From contig JADLEV010000019.1 in assembly GCA_020845935.1 (NCBI GenBank), positions 1 to 50,680 on the forward strand: DNA of 50,680 nucleotides, written 5' to 3'. The DNA is from Gammaproteobacteria bacterium. Lineage in GTDB: Bacteria > Pseudomonadota > Gammaproteobacteria > Ga0077536. Both the position numbers and the translations under genes were made by a program. Shown here one piece after another: positions 8,952 through 19,793 of the stretch (position 1 is the stretch's first letter; each line of letters opens with the position of its first letter). The notes below the pieces were generated by a model. The model was not told the origin of the DNA. It worked only from the letters and a program-made list of their open reading frames with translations, and ran no database searches.

Positions 8952-10325
8952 ATGCTGAGCGAGCGCGAAATCATCTCCACGCTGGAGATGCTCAAGTACG
9001 AGAATCTCGACCTGCGTACCGTCACCATCGGCATCAATCTGGCAGATTGCGTCAGCGACGACCTTGGCCGTTTCATCGCCGCGATCACCAACCGGATCAA
9101 CCAGCAGGCGGGCCGGTTGGTCGAAACCTGCGAACGGATCAGCGGCAAGTATGGCATCCCGGTCGTCAACAAACGCATCGCGATCAGCCCCATTGCCGTG
9201 GTCGGCGCACCGTTCAACGCGGCGCAACTGGTCGAGGTGGCGCGTGCGCTTGACGTGGCGGCGGCGACGGTCGGTGTCGATTTCATCGGCGGCTTCAGTG
9301 CCCTGGTGGAGAAGGGCATGGCGGCTGGTGATCGCGCACTGCTGGCAGCGATTCCGGAAGCGCTGGCAGTCACCGGACGCTTGTGCGCGTCGGTGAACGT
9401 TGCCTCGACCCGGGCCGGCGTCAACATGGATGCCGTGCTGCAACTGGGACAGACAATCAAGGAGGCCGCCGAACGCACCCGCGCTGCCGATGGAGTCGGC
9501 GCAGCCAAGCTGGTGGTCTTCGCGAACATTCCCCAGGACATTCCGTTCATGGCCGGTGCGTACCTGGGCATTGGCGAACCGGATACCGTGATCAATGTCG
9601 GGGTCAGCGGGCCGGGTGTCGTCAAGCGTGCGATCGAACGCGCCCTGGCGGACGAGCCGGGAATCGATCTCGGCCGCATCTCGGAAGTGATCAAGCAGAC
9701 CGCGGCGAAGGTCACCCGTGCCGGAGAGTTGATTGGTCGCGAGGTGGCCGCCGCGCTCGGCGTGCCGTTCGGCGTCGTTGACCTGTCGCTCGCGCCGACA
9801 CCGAATCGGGGTGACAGCGTCGGTGAAATCTTCCAGGCGCTCGGCCTGCGCGCGATCGGCGCGCCGGGCAGCACCGCCGCATTGGCGCTGCTGAACGATG
9901 CGGTCAAGAAGGGCGGGGCCTTCGCCAGTTCGCATGTCGGCGGCCTGAGCGGGGCCTTCATCCCGGTCAGCGAGGACCAGGCGATCGCCGAAGCGGCGGC
10001 GTCGGGGGAATTGACGCTCGACAAGCTCGAAGCATTGACCAGCGTTTGCTCGGTGGGCCTCGACATGGTGCCCCTGCCGGGCGACACGTCGGCGGCAACC
10101 CTGGCCGCGATCATCGCCGACGAAATGGCGATCGGCGTCGTCAATCGCAAGACGACGGCGGCGCGGCTGATCCCGGTACCCGGCAAGCGGGCAGGGGACA
10201 GCGTGCAGTTTGGGGGGCTGCTCGGCGCCGCAATCATCGTTCCGGTTCGCGGTGGCGCGGCCGATAATCGCTTTGTCCGCTACGGTGGTCGAATCCCGGC
10301 ACCAACCCAGAGTCTGAACAATTGA
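8952..10325 (+). CDS. UPF0210/PFL (DUF711) family protein
   Basis: A 457-residue protein of the conserved UPF0210 family, whose structures resemble glycyl-radical enzymes of the pyruvate formate-lyase fold although the family lacks a proven reaction. The N-terminal MLSEREIISTLEMLKYENLD and the ITIGINLADC-like strand (here VTIGINLADC) are characteristic, as is the repeated pattern of Ala/Gly-rich strands. It follows the double-ACT gene by 19 bp with an ACAGAGG ribosome binding site, and pyruvate kinase starts 8 bp after its stop. The gene pair is widespread in bacteria and archaea. No function should be assigned beyond family membership. Confidence 0.85.
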   Translation: MLSEREIISTLEMLKYENLDLRTVTIGINLADCVSDDLGRFIAAITNRINQQAGRLVETCERISGKYGIPVVNKRIAISPIAVVGAPFNAAQLVEVARALDVAAATVGVDFIGGFSALVEKGMAAGDRALLAAIPEALAVTGRLCASVNVASTRAGVNMDAVLQLGQTIKEAAERTRAADGVGAAKLVVFANIPQDIPFMAGAYLGIGEPDTVINVGVSGPGVVKRAIERALADEPGIDLGRISEVIKQTAAKVTRAGELIGREVAAALGVPFGVVDLSLAPTPNRGDSVGEIFQALGLRAIGAPGSTAALALLNDAVKKGGAFASSHVGGLSGAFIPVSEDQAIAEAAASGELTLDKLEALTSVCSVGLDMVPLPGDTSAATLAAIIADEMAIGVVNRKTTAARLIPVPGKRAGDSVQFGGLLGAAIIVPVRGGAADNRFVRYGGRIPAPTQSLNN

Positions 10326-10333
10326 GAACTGCA

Positions 10334-11758
10334 ATGCGCCTGAAGAAGACCAAGATCGTTGCGACCATCGGCCCGGCGTGTGACGACGAGGCGGTGATGC
10401 GGGAAATGATGCTGGCGGGCGTCGATGTGGTGCGGCTGAATCTCTCGCATGGCCAGTTCGACGAGCACGTGGCGCGGATAGAAAAAATTCGTGCCGCAGC
10501 CACGGCGACCGGCGCCAAAATAGCGATCATGGCCGATACCCGCGGTCGCGAAATTCGCACGGGGGAACTGGATGGTGGCTCGGTGTTGCTCGAACGCGGC
10601 CAGGAGTTTGCGCTGTTGACGACGCTCGGTGTTGGCAACGCGGCTGGCGTGTCGATATCACACGCGACGCTGCATCAGTACGTGCAGCCGGGGCAACGGG
10701 TACTGCTCGACGATGGCCGCATCGAACTGCGCGTCTTGCGTGTGGCCGGTGACGTGATCCTGTGCCGTGTCGAGGATGGCGGCATGCTGCGCAATCGCAA
10801 GGGGGTCAATCTGCCGGACACGAGTGGCGTTTTCGAAGCGATGGACTCGGATGTCGCTGGCGACCTCGAGTTCGCCGCCGCCAATGGCGTCGATTATGTC
10901 GCGGCATCATTCATCAACACCGCGGCGGACATCGTGACCATGCGCGATCGGTTGCGCCGGCTCGGTGCGGACACGCCAATCATTGCCAAGATCGAAAGCC
11001 GCGGCGGCGTCGAGAATCTGGCATCAATCATCGAGGTTGCCGACGGCGCGATGGTGGCGCGTGGCGACCTCGGCGTCGAGATCGACCTGGCGCAGGGGCC
11101 GATCATCCAGAAAAGAATCATTCGGATGACCGTGACAAATGGCAAACCGGTCATCACCGCGACGCAGATGCTCGATTCGATGGAGCGCAATCCCCGCCCG
11201 ACACGCGCCGAAGTCAGCGACGTCGCCAACGCCATCCTGGATGGCAGTTCCGCGGTGATGTTGTCGGGGGAGACGGCAGTGGGCGCCTATCCGATCCAGG
11301 CAGTCAAGACCATGGTTCGGCTTGCGCTGGAGGCGGAAGCAGGGTTGCGCGATTACGGCTTTCTGCAACAGATACTGCCGCACCCGGCGAATGTAGTGAC
11401 CGAGGCGATTGCTCAGGCTTCGATCACGATGGCGAATCATCTGAAGGCGGGTGCAATCATCGCGCTGACCGAAACCGGGTTCACGTCACGGCAGATTTCG
11501 AAATACCGGCCCGATTGCCACATCCTTGCCGTGACTTCATCCCCCACCGTGGAGCGGCGGCTGGCGCTGAATTGGGGGGTGTTGCCGATCCATTTTCCGG
11601 GAGAACGCGACGGTGATGATGAAGCCAAGATCGCCTTCGCCATCGCGCACGCCCGCAGTGCAGGTTATCTGCGACTCGGCGACATCGTCGTCGTTACTGC
11701 CGGTAGCCACCGCCAATCCGGTAGCACCGATCTGATACGCGTGCTGACAGTGAAGTAA
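10334..11758 (+). CDS. pyk: Pyruvate kinase
   Basis: Converts phosphoenolpyruvate and ADP to pyruvate and ATP, the last step of glycolysis. Started at the ATG giving MRLKKTKIVATIGPA, the protein is 474 residues, as for PykA/PykF; the track's TTG start four codons earlier overlaps the previous stop. Visible motifs are VVRLNLSHG near the N-terminus, the barrel motif IIAKIESRGG with the catalytic Lys, ARGDLGVEI, and TATQMLDSMERNPRPTRAEVSDVANA. The C-terminal effector domain is present. It is the last plus-strand gene before a tRNA on the other strand. The paralogue (PykA or PykF type) cannot be settled by eye. Confidence 0.96.
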   Translation: MRLKKTKIVATIGPACDDEAVMREMMLAGVDVVRLNLSHGQFDEHVARIEKIRAAATATGAKIAIMADTRGREIRTGELDGGSVLLERGQEFALLTTLGVGNAAGVSISHATLHQYVQPGQRVLLDDGRIELRVLRVAGDVILCRVEDGGMLRNRKGVNLPDTSGVFEAMDSDVAGDLEFAAANGVDYVAASFINTAADIVTMRDRLRRLGADTPIIAKIESRGGVENLASIIEVADGAMVARGDLGVEIDLAQGPIIQKRIIRMTVTNGKPVITATQMLDSMERNPRPTRAEVSDVANAILDGSSAVMLSGETAVGAYPIQAVKTMVRLALEAEAGLRDYGFLQQILPHPANVVTEAIAQASITMANHLKAGAIIALTETGFTSRQISKYRPDCHILAVTSSPTVERRLALNWGVLPIHFPGERDGDDEAKIAFAIAHARSAGYLRLGDIVVVTAGSHRQSGSTDLIRVLTVK

Positions 11759-11775
11759 CGACCAGCAAAAAGGAT

Positions 11776-11852
11776 TGGTCGGGGTGACACGATTTGAACG
11801 TGCGACTCCTGCCTCCCGAAGGCAGTGCTCTACCAGGCTGAGCTACACCCCG
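11776..11852 (-). tRNA. tRNA-Pro (anticodon CGG)
   Basis: Read on the minus strand, a 77-nt cloverleaf starts CGGGGTGTAGCTCAG and ends in an encoded CCA. The acceptor arms CGGGGTG and CACCCCG pair fully, the anticodon stem is CTGCC/GGCAG around TTCGGGA, giving anticodon CGG (codon CCG), and the T-loop is TTCAAAT. It lies downstream of ispB on the same strand. A TTTTT run starts four bases after the CCA and may end the transcript. Confidence 0.96.
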
Positions 11853-11912
11853 AAGTACGACAAGCGTGTTCCGGACGGTTTGTTGGAGTAACGGCGCCGA
11901 TTCCTTCGAGTG

Positions 11913-12902
11913 CTAGGATGTTCGCTCCACCGCGAAGACGGTAAGGGCGTTCAGCGCGTCGCGGTACCGAGATCCGGGAATCGTCGCGAGTGCTTCCGTC
12001 GCAAGCGCGGCCTCCTGTCGCGCAACGCGCAAAGTGTATGCGATGGCCCCGGTCGATTCAATCGCGCGTGTGATATCAGCGATGCGTTCGCGTCCTCCCT
12101 GTTCGATCGCTTCGCGGACCAGTTGCTTAATGTCTGGGGTGCCGTGCCACATCGAATACAGCAACGGCAATGTCGGCTTGCCTTCGGCAAGGTCGTCGCC
12201 GATGTTCTTGCCGAGCGCCTCGGTGGAAGCGCTGTAATCGAGCGCGTCGTCGACCAGTTGGAAGGCGGTGCCGAGATGACGTCCATAGGCGGCCATGGTG
12301 AGCTCGTGCGCCTCGTCGCGCCCGGCGAGCACGACCCCCAATTCCGCGGCGGCTTCAAACAACTTCGCGGTCTTCTGGCGGATGGTCTCCAGGTATCGCT
12401 GTTCGCTGATGGACGGATCGTGGCAGTTCAACAACTGCAGTACCTCACCCTCGGCTATGACATTGGTGGCGTTGGCCAGTACCTCAAGCACACGCAGGTT
12501 GCCGACATCGACCATCATCTGGAAGGCGCGGGAATAGAGGAAATCACCGACCAGCACGCTCGCCGCGTTGCCCCAGATTCGGTTGGCGGTAGCGCGTCCG
12601 CGGCGGCGATCCGAGTCATCGACCACATCGTCATGCAGCAGCGTCGCCGTATGGATCAACTCGACGATGACCGCGACATCAACGTGTCTGCTGCCGCCAT
12701 AGCCGGCGGCACGCGCGCTGAGTATCGCCAACATCGGCCGCAGGCGCTTGCCACCGCTGGCAATGACATAGCGACCCAGCTGGTCGATCAACGCGATATC
12801 CGAATGCAAACGCCGCAGCAACATCGCATCGGCTGCTGCCATGTCCGTGGCAATCAGGTCCCGGACATCATCGATGTTTGGCGCGTCGATTTGGTCGTTC
12901 AC
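11913..12902 (-). CDS. ispB: Polyprenyl (octaprenyl-type) diphosphate synthase IspB
   Basis: Adds isopentenyl units to farnesyl diphosphate to make the ubiquinone/menaquinone side chain. The two Asp-rich motifs are clear: LLHDDVVDDSDRRRG (about residue 80-95) and LVDDALDYSA near residue 210. GGKRLRP near residue 50 is the IPP-binding motif. I chose the GTG start that gives VNDQIDAPNID (329 residues, close to the 323 of E. coli IspB); the track's 505-residue ORF extends through the divergent rplU promoter. ispB next to and divergent from rplU is the usual gammaproteobacterial arrangement. The start is the least certain part; no good ribosome binding site is seen. Confidence 0.9.
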   Translation of the reverse strand: MNDQIDAPNIDDVRDLIATDMAAADAMLLRRLHSDIALIDQLGRYVIASGGKRLRPMLAILSARAAGYGGSRHVDVAVIVELIHTATLLHDDVVDDSDRRRGRATANRIWGNAASVLVGDFLYSRAFQMMVDVGNLRVLEVLANATNVIAEGEVLQLLNCHDPSISEQRYLETIRQKTAKLFEAAAELGVVLAGRDEAHELTMAAYGRHLGTAFQLVDDALDYSASTEALGKNIGDDLAEGKPTLPLLYSMWHGTPDIKQLVREAIEQGGRERIADITRAIESTGAIAYTLRVARQEAALATEALATIPGSRYRDALNALTVFAVERTS

Positions 12903-13258
12903 GTAGGAGTCTTGTCGGGTAGCAGGGGTTCTTGATGAACACACGGGATCTTGCCAATTCCACGGCGAAATTACCAAACTGGCATCAACTCGATGGCGTG
13001 TTTGTTTTGCGATCCGGCAAGCGCGCATCGGTGTCTCGAATCTCGACCCCCGGCGGTTCGCGGCCCTGGAACGCCGTTGACTTAACGGATCCAGCCATTG
13101 TTCTTGTATGGCCGAGGGTATTTCCGTAAAATCGCGCGCTGCCAAGGGCTTGGCGGCGACGATAGGCCGCTTCTGGGCCCTGCCTCGATCGAAGGCGCGT
13201 TGCATTACAAGCAAATTGAAATCTGAATAACAGGATATCCGGACAGGAGACAGTGCAG
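12903..13258. other. Divergent ispB/rplU intergenic region (356 bp)
   Basis: This gap separates ispB (minus) from rplU (plus). It holds a good sigma-70 promoter pair toward rplU and an AGGAGA ribosome binding site just before the rplU ATG. The 127-nt leader between promoter and start could accommodate ribosomal-protein autoregulation, but I find no stable named structure. I see no open reading frame of convincing composition here. Confidence 0.6.
13104..13132 (+). promoter_or_regulatory. Sigma-70 promoter for rplU-rpmA-obg-proB
   Basis: TTGTAT (13104-13109) and TAAAAT (13127-13132) are separated by exactly 17 bp, a good match to -35 and -10 boxes. The pair lies in the divergent gap and points to rplU. 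Transcription would begin near 13139. Confidence 0.5.
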
Positions 13259-13576
13259 ATGTATGCGGTAATACGAACTGGCGGCAAGCAGTATCGAGTT
13301 TCGGAAGGTGACAAACTCGATATCGAGACACTGGCTGCAGCCCCGGGCAGCGATGTTGAACTGTCGGAAGTCCTGATGCTTGGTCATGGTGAAACGGTCG
13401 ATATCGGCAGTCCGCTGCTGGAAGGTGCAAGTGTCACGGTTCGGGTCATCGAACACGGCCGCCATCCCAAGATCAAGATCGTGAAGTTCAAGCGGCGCAA
13501 GCATTACAGGCGGCAGATGGGACACCGTCAGAATTTCACGCGAATCGAGATCACGCGAATCAACAAGGGGAACTAG
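13259..13576 (+). CDS. rplU: 50S ribosomal protein L21
   Basis: A 105-residue L21, a large-subunit protein that binds 23S rRNA. The N-terminal [14 protein letters not shown] and the basic C-terminal [14 protein letters not shown] are family signatures. The ATG at 13259 is preferred over the track's GTG at 13253 because AGGAGA ends 8 nt before the ATG but only 2 nt before the GTG. It is the first gene of rplU-rpmA-obg-proB; rpmA starts 3 bp after its stop. Confidence 0.98.
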   Translation: MYAVIRTGGKQYRVSEGDKLDIETLAAAPGSDVELSEVLMLGHGETVDIGSPLLEGASVTVRVIEHGRHPKIKIVKFKRRKHYRRQMGHRQNFTRIEITRINKGN

Positions 13577-13579
13577 GCC

Positions 13580-13840
13580 ATGGCACACAAGAAAGCAGGC
13601 GGCAGTACACGCAATGGCCGCGACTCCGAATCGAAGCGACTCGGGGTCAAGCGTTTCGGGGGCGAGCAGGTTCGCGCCGGCAACATCATCGTGCGCCAAC
13701 GCGGCACGCAGTTTCACGCCGGTGACAACGTTGGCATTGGTCGCGATCACACCCTTTTTGCCATTGCGGACGGGCGAGTCGTTTTTTCGGTCGCCGGGCC
13801 AAAGCAGCGGACGTTCGTCCACGTCATCTCGAACCGCTGA
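13580..13840 (+). CDS. rpmA: 50S ribosomal protein L27
   Basis: An 86-residue L27, whose N-terminal tail reaches the peptidyl-transferase centre. The start [16 protein letters not shown] is diagnostic and shows no N-terminal extension that would need cleavage. It follows rplU by 3 bp. The 175 bp between it and obg hold no gene that I can support. Confidence 0.98.
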   Translation: MAHKKAGGSTRNGRDSESKRLGVKRFGGEQVRAGNIIVRQRGTQFHAGDNVGIGRDHTLFAIADGRVVFSVAGPKQRTFVHVISNR

Positions 13841-14000
13841 GGAATTGCTTCGGCTTCGCGAACGGGGCCGAAATCGAACACTCAACGGCGGTAGGCGATT
13901 CGGTCGTATGCCTGTCGCGGTTGCCTCTCGGCCGCGGCGTGGATTGCCATTCCTCACGCTGCGCTGGAACAAACCCAGTCCGACAGACCGCAAGTCTTGA

Positions 14001-16195
<2,195 letters not shown>

Positions 16196-16204
16196 ACCAG
16201 CGAT

Positions 16205-16225
16205 GAAGGCGACAACGACGCCTTC
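16205..16225. terminator. Hairpin between convergent proB and rpsT
   Basis: GAAGGCG and CGCCTTC form a perfect 7-bp stem around ACAACGA, 10 bp past the proB stop and 53 bp past the rpsT stop on the other strand. There is no clear U-run on either side, so termination is plausible only from position. Confidence 0.35.
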
Positions 16226-16278
16226 GCCCGGAGTTGACGGTCGAAGGCGAGGTGTTGCGAAGCTCTATTTGTGGCTAT

Positions 16279-16542
16279 TCAGGAAAGCGCCCGGATTCGG
16301 GTATTCAGCCGTGATTTGTATCGGGCCGCGGCGTTGCGGTGAATGATCTTGTGCCCAATCATGCGATCGACCACCGGTACGGCCTCCTTGTAAGCGGCTG
16401 TCGCGGCGTCCTTGTCGCTGCGCAGAATGGCTCGCAGCACCTTGCGGATCCGGGTGCGCAGCTCGGAACGCTGCTGCATGTTGCGCTCGCGCCGGCTATC
16501 CGCCTGCCGCGCACGTTTGCGCGCTTGATTCGTGTTGGCCAA
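16279..16542 (-). CDS. rpsT: 30S ribosomal protein S20
   Basis: An 87-residue primary 16S rRNA-binding protein. The TTG start gives (M)ANTNQARKRARQ, the exact S20 beginning, with CTGGAG about 9 nt upstream; the track's longer ORF extends into the promoter. A non-AUG start is also found in E. coli rpsT, where it supports translational autocontrol. The C-terminal NAAARYKSRLNTRI is conserved. The gene is divergent from murJ. Confidence 0.97.
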   Translation of the reverse strand: MANTNQARKRARQADSRRERNMQQRSELRTRIRKVLRAILRSDKDAATAAYKEAVPVVDRMIGHKIIHRNAAARYKSRLNTRIRALS

Positions 16543-16576
16543 GATTCGAACTCCAGGGTGTCTTGAAAGGCGCGAC

Positions 16577-16605
16577 AATATGCGACGATACGCCAGTCTT
16601 GTCAA
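16577..16605 (-). promoter_or_regulatory. Sigma-70 promoter of rpsT
   Basis: On the minus strand a perfect -35 TTGACA (plus 16600-16605) is followed after 17 bp by CATATT (plus 16577-16582), a 4/6 match to the -10 box. It lies 35 bp upstream of the rpsT TTG start, and its -35 box is within 10 bp of the divergent murJ start codon. Confidence 0.55.
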
Positions 16606-16614
16606 TGTCGGAGG

Positions 16615-18195
16615 GTGGTCCTGAAAACCGGTTTGTTGCGCTCGATTGCGACCGTCGGGCAGATGACGATGGTGTCCCGGGTTCTGGGATTGGTACGGGA
16701 TGTCGTGATTGCGCGAACGTTCGGTTCAACGCTGGCGGCAGACGCGTTCTTCGTTGCTTTCAAGATCCCGAACCTGTTTCGACGGCTGGTCGCCGAAGGC
16801 GCGTTTGCACAGGCGTTCGTCCCAGTATTGGCGGAGAGTCGCGCCCGGCAGGAACATGCCGCGGTAAGAGAGCTGGTCAGTGCCGTATCGTATCGGCTGC
16901 TGGCAGTGCTTGGCGCGTTGACACTGCTTGGGGTGATCGCCGCTCCGGTATTCATCGCGGTCGTTGCTTTCGGTTTTATCGACGAGCCGGAAAAGTTCAA
17001 CCTCGCCGCGGCGATGTTGCGGATTACGTTTCCGTATCTCGCATTGATATCGCTTGCCTCACTGGCGGGCGGAATATTGAACACCTATCGCCAGTTTGCG
17101 GTGCCGGCATTCACGCCGGTGCTGCTGAACGTCGCCCTGATTGCCGCTGCGACGCTGCTGGCACCGCGGCTGGAGCAACCGGTGATGGCGCTCGCCTGGG
17201 GCGTGTTGCTCGGCGGCGCGGCGCAGCTTGCGTTTCAATTGCCATACGTCGCGCGCCTCGGTTTGCTGGTGTGGCCGCGCTGGCGGTCCGGTCACGAAGG
17301 AGTGCGACGCATCCTGCGGCTGATGCTGCCGGCGGTATTCGGTGCTTCGGTCGCGCAGATCAACATGCTGATCGATACCGTACTTGCCTCGCTGCTGGTC
17401 ACCGGCAGCATCTCTTGGTTGTACTACTCGGATCGGCTGATGGAACTGCCGCTCGCGGTGCTCGGGATTGCGTTCGGCACCGTCATTCTGCCGAGTCTGT
17501 CGGACAAACACAGTAATGGTGAAACCGAGGCGTTTTCGCACACGCTGGATTGGGCGCTGCGCCTGGCATTCATTCTTGGTGTGCCAGCGACGTTGGGTTT
17601 GATCCTGCTGGCGGAGCCGATCCTGATTACCGTGTTTCAGTATGGTGCGATGTCCGCGCATGATGTGCACCAGTCCAGCCATAGCCTGCGTGCCTATGCC
17701 TTCGGCCTGATGGGTTTGATCGCCATCAAGGTGCTCGCGCCCGGCTTCTACTCGCGGCAGGACACGCGGACACCGGTCAAGGTTGGGCTTGGTGCACTGG
17801 CGATCAATTTACTGCTGAATGTCGCGTTGATGGTGCCGTTACGACATGCAGGCCTCGCTCTGGCGACCTCGCTTGCCGCATATTTCAACGCCGTGATGCT
17901 TGGCCGAATCCTGCTCCGTCAGGGTGTGTACCGTCCGGAACCGGGCTGGATGAAGTTGCTGGCGCGGTTGTTCGTCGCCGGGGTGGCGATGTCGTTGCCG
18001 CTCGCATTCAGTGGTGACGCGGAAACCATCTGGCTGGCACGCACGATGCCGAGCCGTGTCATTTGGCTTGGTGTCTGGATCGGCGCCGCCGCTGGTGTCT
18101 ATTTCGTGGTTCTGGCACTGCTCGGTGTTCGCTTCAGCGAGCTGCGTGCGCCGCGCTCCGTGAGCGTCACAAATCCGCGTGCCAGCCACAGATGA
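16615..18195 (+). CDS. murJ: Lipid II flippase MurJ (MviN)
   Basis: A 526-residue polytopic inner-membrane protein that flips lipid II for peptidoglycan synthesis. The N-terminal SIATVGQMTMVSRVLGLVRDVVIA with the conserved Arg residues is the MurJ signature, and about 14 hydrophobic segments follow. The GTG at 16615 abuts a GGAGG sequence with no usual spacing, so the real start may be a few codons later (a CTG at 16621 would have proper spacing). It is divergent from rpsT and precedes ribF, as in many gammaproteobacteria. Confidence 0.95.
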   Translation: MVLKTGLLRSIATVGQMTMVSRVLGLVRDVVIARTFGSTLAADAFFVAFKIPNLFRRLVAEGAFAQAFVPVLAESRARQEHAAVRELVSAVSYRLLAVLGALTLLGVIAAPVFIAVVAFGFIDEPEKFNLAAAMLRITFPYLALISLASLAGGILNTYRQFAVPAFTPVLLNVALIAAATLLAPRLEQPVMALAWGVLLGGAAQLAFQLPYVARLGLLVWPRWRSGHEGVRRILRLMLPAVFGASVAQINMLIDTVLASLLVTGSISWLYYSDRLMELPLAVLGIAFGTVILPSLSDKHSNGETEAFSHTLDWALRLAFILGVPATLGLILLAEPILITVFQYGAMSAHDVHQSSHSLRAYAFGLMGLIAIKVLAPGFYSRQDTRTPVKVGLGALAINLLLNVALMVPLRHAGLALATSLAAYFNAVMLGRILLRQGVYRPEPGWMKLLARLFVAGVAMSLPLAFSGDAETIWLARTMPSRVIWLGVWIGAAAGVYFVVLALLGVRFSELRAPRSVSVTNPRASHR

Positions 18196-18220
18196 GGCAG
18201 GCTCTATAATTGCAGTCGCT

Positions 18221-19150
18221 ATGGAACTGATTCGAGGACAGCACAATATTCGCCCGCGACATCGCGGCTGCGTCTGCACGATTGGCAATTTTGATGGTGT
18301 CCACCTCGGGCATCAGAGTCTGCTCGCACAGGTTCGGGAACTCGCCGCGCATCACGGTAAGCCGTCTCTGGTGATTCTGTTTGAGCCGCAATCGGCGGAG
18401 TATTTCCGGGCTGCCGCGGCACCGGCGCGCCTGACCCGTTTGCGCGATAAGGTCGAGTTGCTGCGGGCGCAGGCAATCGATCGGGTGCTTGTGCTGCATT
18501 TCAACGACGCGCTGGTCGACCTGACCGCGGATGCGTTTGTCACGGATTTGTTGCTGGCCCGTTTGGAGGTTCGCGCGCTTGTGGTCGGCGACAATTTCCG
18601 TTTTGGCCGTGCGCGAGGAGGTGACATTGACCTGTTGCGCCGATACGCCAAGGTCGGAGGATTCGATATCGTTCAAGCCGCACGGTTTGAATACGGAGGC
18701 GAGCGGGTATCAAGCACGAGGGTCCGGGCTCGCCTCCAGGCGGGTGAACTCGACCAAGCGGCGGCTTTACTCGGCCGGCCTTACACCATGAGTGGACGCA
18801 TCGTCGCGGGTCAGCAGCGCGGCCGGCATATCGGCTTTCCGACGATCAATCTGGCATTGCATCGACGCAATACGCCGCTCGAAGGGATTTTCGCGGCGCG
18901 GGTGCGCGGCTTGCGCCCCAATCCGGTATCGGGTGCCGCCTATATTGGCCGCCGCCCAACAGTGGCAGGTGAGGATGTGGTCCTGGAGGTGCATCTGTTC
19001 GATTTTGCGGAGGAATGCTATGGGCGTTTCGTCGAAGTCGAGTTCGTCGCAAAACTGCGCGATGACATGAAGTTCGAATCGATCGAATCGCTGCGGCGCC
19101 AGATCAGCGCCGATACGGTGCGTGCCCGCGAGGTGTTGTGTGAAGCTTGA
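18221..19150 (+). CDS. ribF: Bifunctional riboflavin kinase/FAD synthetase RibF
   Basis: A 309-residue enzyme converting riboflavin to FMN and then FAD. The N-terminal adenylyltransferase domain shows TIGNFDGVHLGHQ and the C-terminal flavokinase domain shows GRHIGFPTINL followed by RRPTV. The ATG at 18221 gives MELIRGQHN, a typical start; the track's ATG 42 nt earlier lies inside the end of murJ. Expected neighbour ileS is absent: lspA starts inside the last codons of ribF. Confidence 0.96.
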   Translation: MELIRGQHNIRPRHRGCVCTIGNFDGVHLGHQSLLAQVRELAAHHGKPSLVILFEPQSAEYFRAAAAPARLTRLRDKVELLRAQAIDRVLVLHFNDALVDLTADAFVTDLLLARLEVRALVVGDNFRFGRARGGDIDLLRRYAKVGGFDIVQAARFEYGGERVSSTRVRARLQAGELDQAAALLGRPYTMSGRIVAGQQRGRHIGFPTINLALHRRNTPLEGIFAARVRGLRPNPVSGAAYIGRRPTVAGEDVVLEVHLFDFAEECYGRFVEVEFVAKLRDDMKFESIESLRRQISADTVRAREVLCEA

Positions 19151-19655
19151 ACGGCAGTGGCGGTATTTCGGCTGGCTCGGGCTGGCCGCGATTTGTCTGC
19201 TGCTGGATAGACTCTCCAAGTCCATCGCGATTGCGGCATTGGCACCGAATGAAGCCATGGCCGTGGTTCCGGGATTCAATTTCACCCTGACTTTCAACAC
19301 GGGTGCATCGTTCAGCATGCTGAGCGATGCGGGCGGCTGGCAGCGCTGGCTGTTATCGGCGCTCGCAATCGGTTTCAGTTGTTTCGCGGTGTACTGGATT
19401 CGTGCCAGTGCCGGAAAACAGCTTCTGGTCCCGGCTGGCCTGTCGCTGATACTTGGCGGCGCGCTCGGGAACTTGTGGGACCGTTTGACGCTTGGTCATG
19501 TCATCGATTTTATTCAGGTCTATTACAAGACATGGTATTTCCCGGTGTTCAACCTCGCCGATACGGTGATCACGCTGGGTGCGACACTGTTGTTGCTTGA
19601 TGCACTGCAGGACTTTCAAGCACAACGGCGTGGGTCCGCGCCATCCGGATCGTGA
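19140..19655 (+). CDS. lspA: Lipoprotein signal peptidase LspA
   Basis: A 171-residue inner-membrane aspartyl protease that cleaves prolipoprotein signal peptides after lipidation. Four membrane segments are visible. The catalytic aspartates are in GNLWDR and FNLADTVI, and the conserved FNTGASFS loop is present. The GTG start overlaps the ribF 3' end by 11 bp, implying translational coupling. In most gammaproteobacteria ileS lies between these genes; here it does not. Confidence 0.95.
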   Translation: MKLERQWRYFGWLGLAAICLLLDRLSKSIAIAALAPNEAMAVVPGFNFTLTFNTGASFSMLSDAGGWQRWLLSALAIGFSCFAVYWIRASAGKQLLVPAGLSLILGGALGNLWDRLTLGHVIDFIQVYYKTWYFPVFNLADTVITLGATLLLLDALQDFQAQRRGSAPSGS

Positions 19656-19793
19656 CGAAGCGCTTGGCGGAATTGCGCCGGGATCGGAAAATGCGAGCGC
19701 ACGTATAGCCGCAAGCGAAATTGCGCATTTGATTCCAATTTGATTACGAGGTGCGACTCACGCAGATCCGTGAGCACGGCCTGGAGAATGGCA

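Noticed and set aside
8153-10334. Long antisense ORFs (694 and 465 aa) opposite folD, the ACT gene and the UPF0210 gene
   Set aside because: They mirror well-conserved genes in GC-rich DNA; their translations are low-complexity Arg/Ala/Ser-rich and match no family.
18205-18210. TATAAT just before ribF
   Set aside because: A perfect -10 hexamer, but no -35 box at 15-18 bp, and it would give an almost leaderless mRNA; likely chance.
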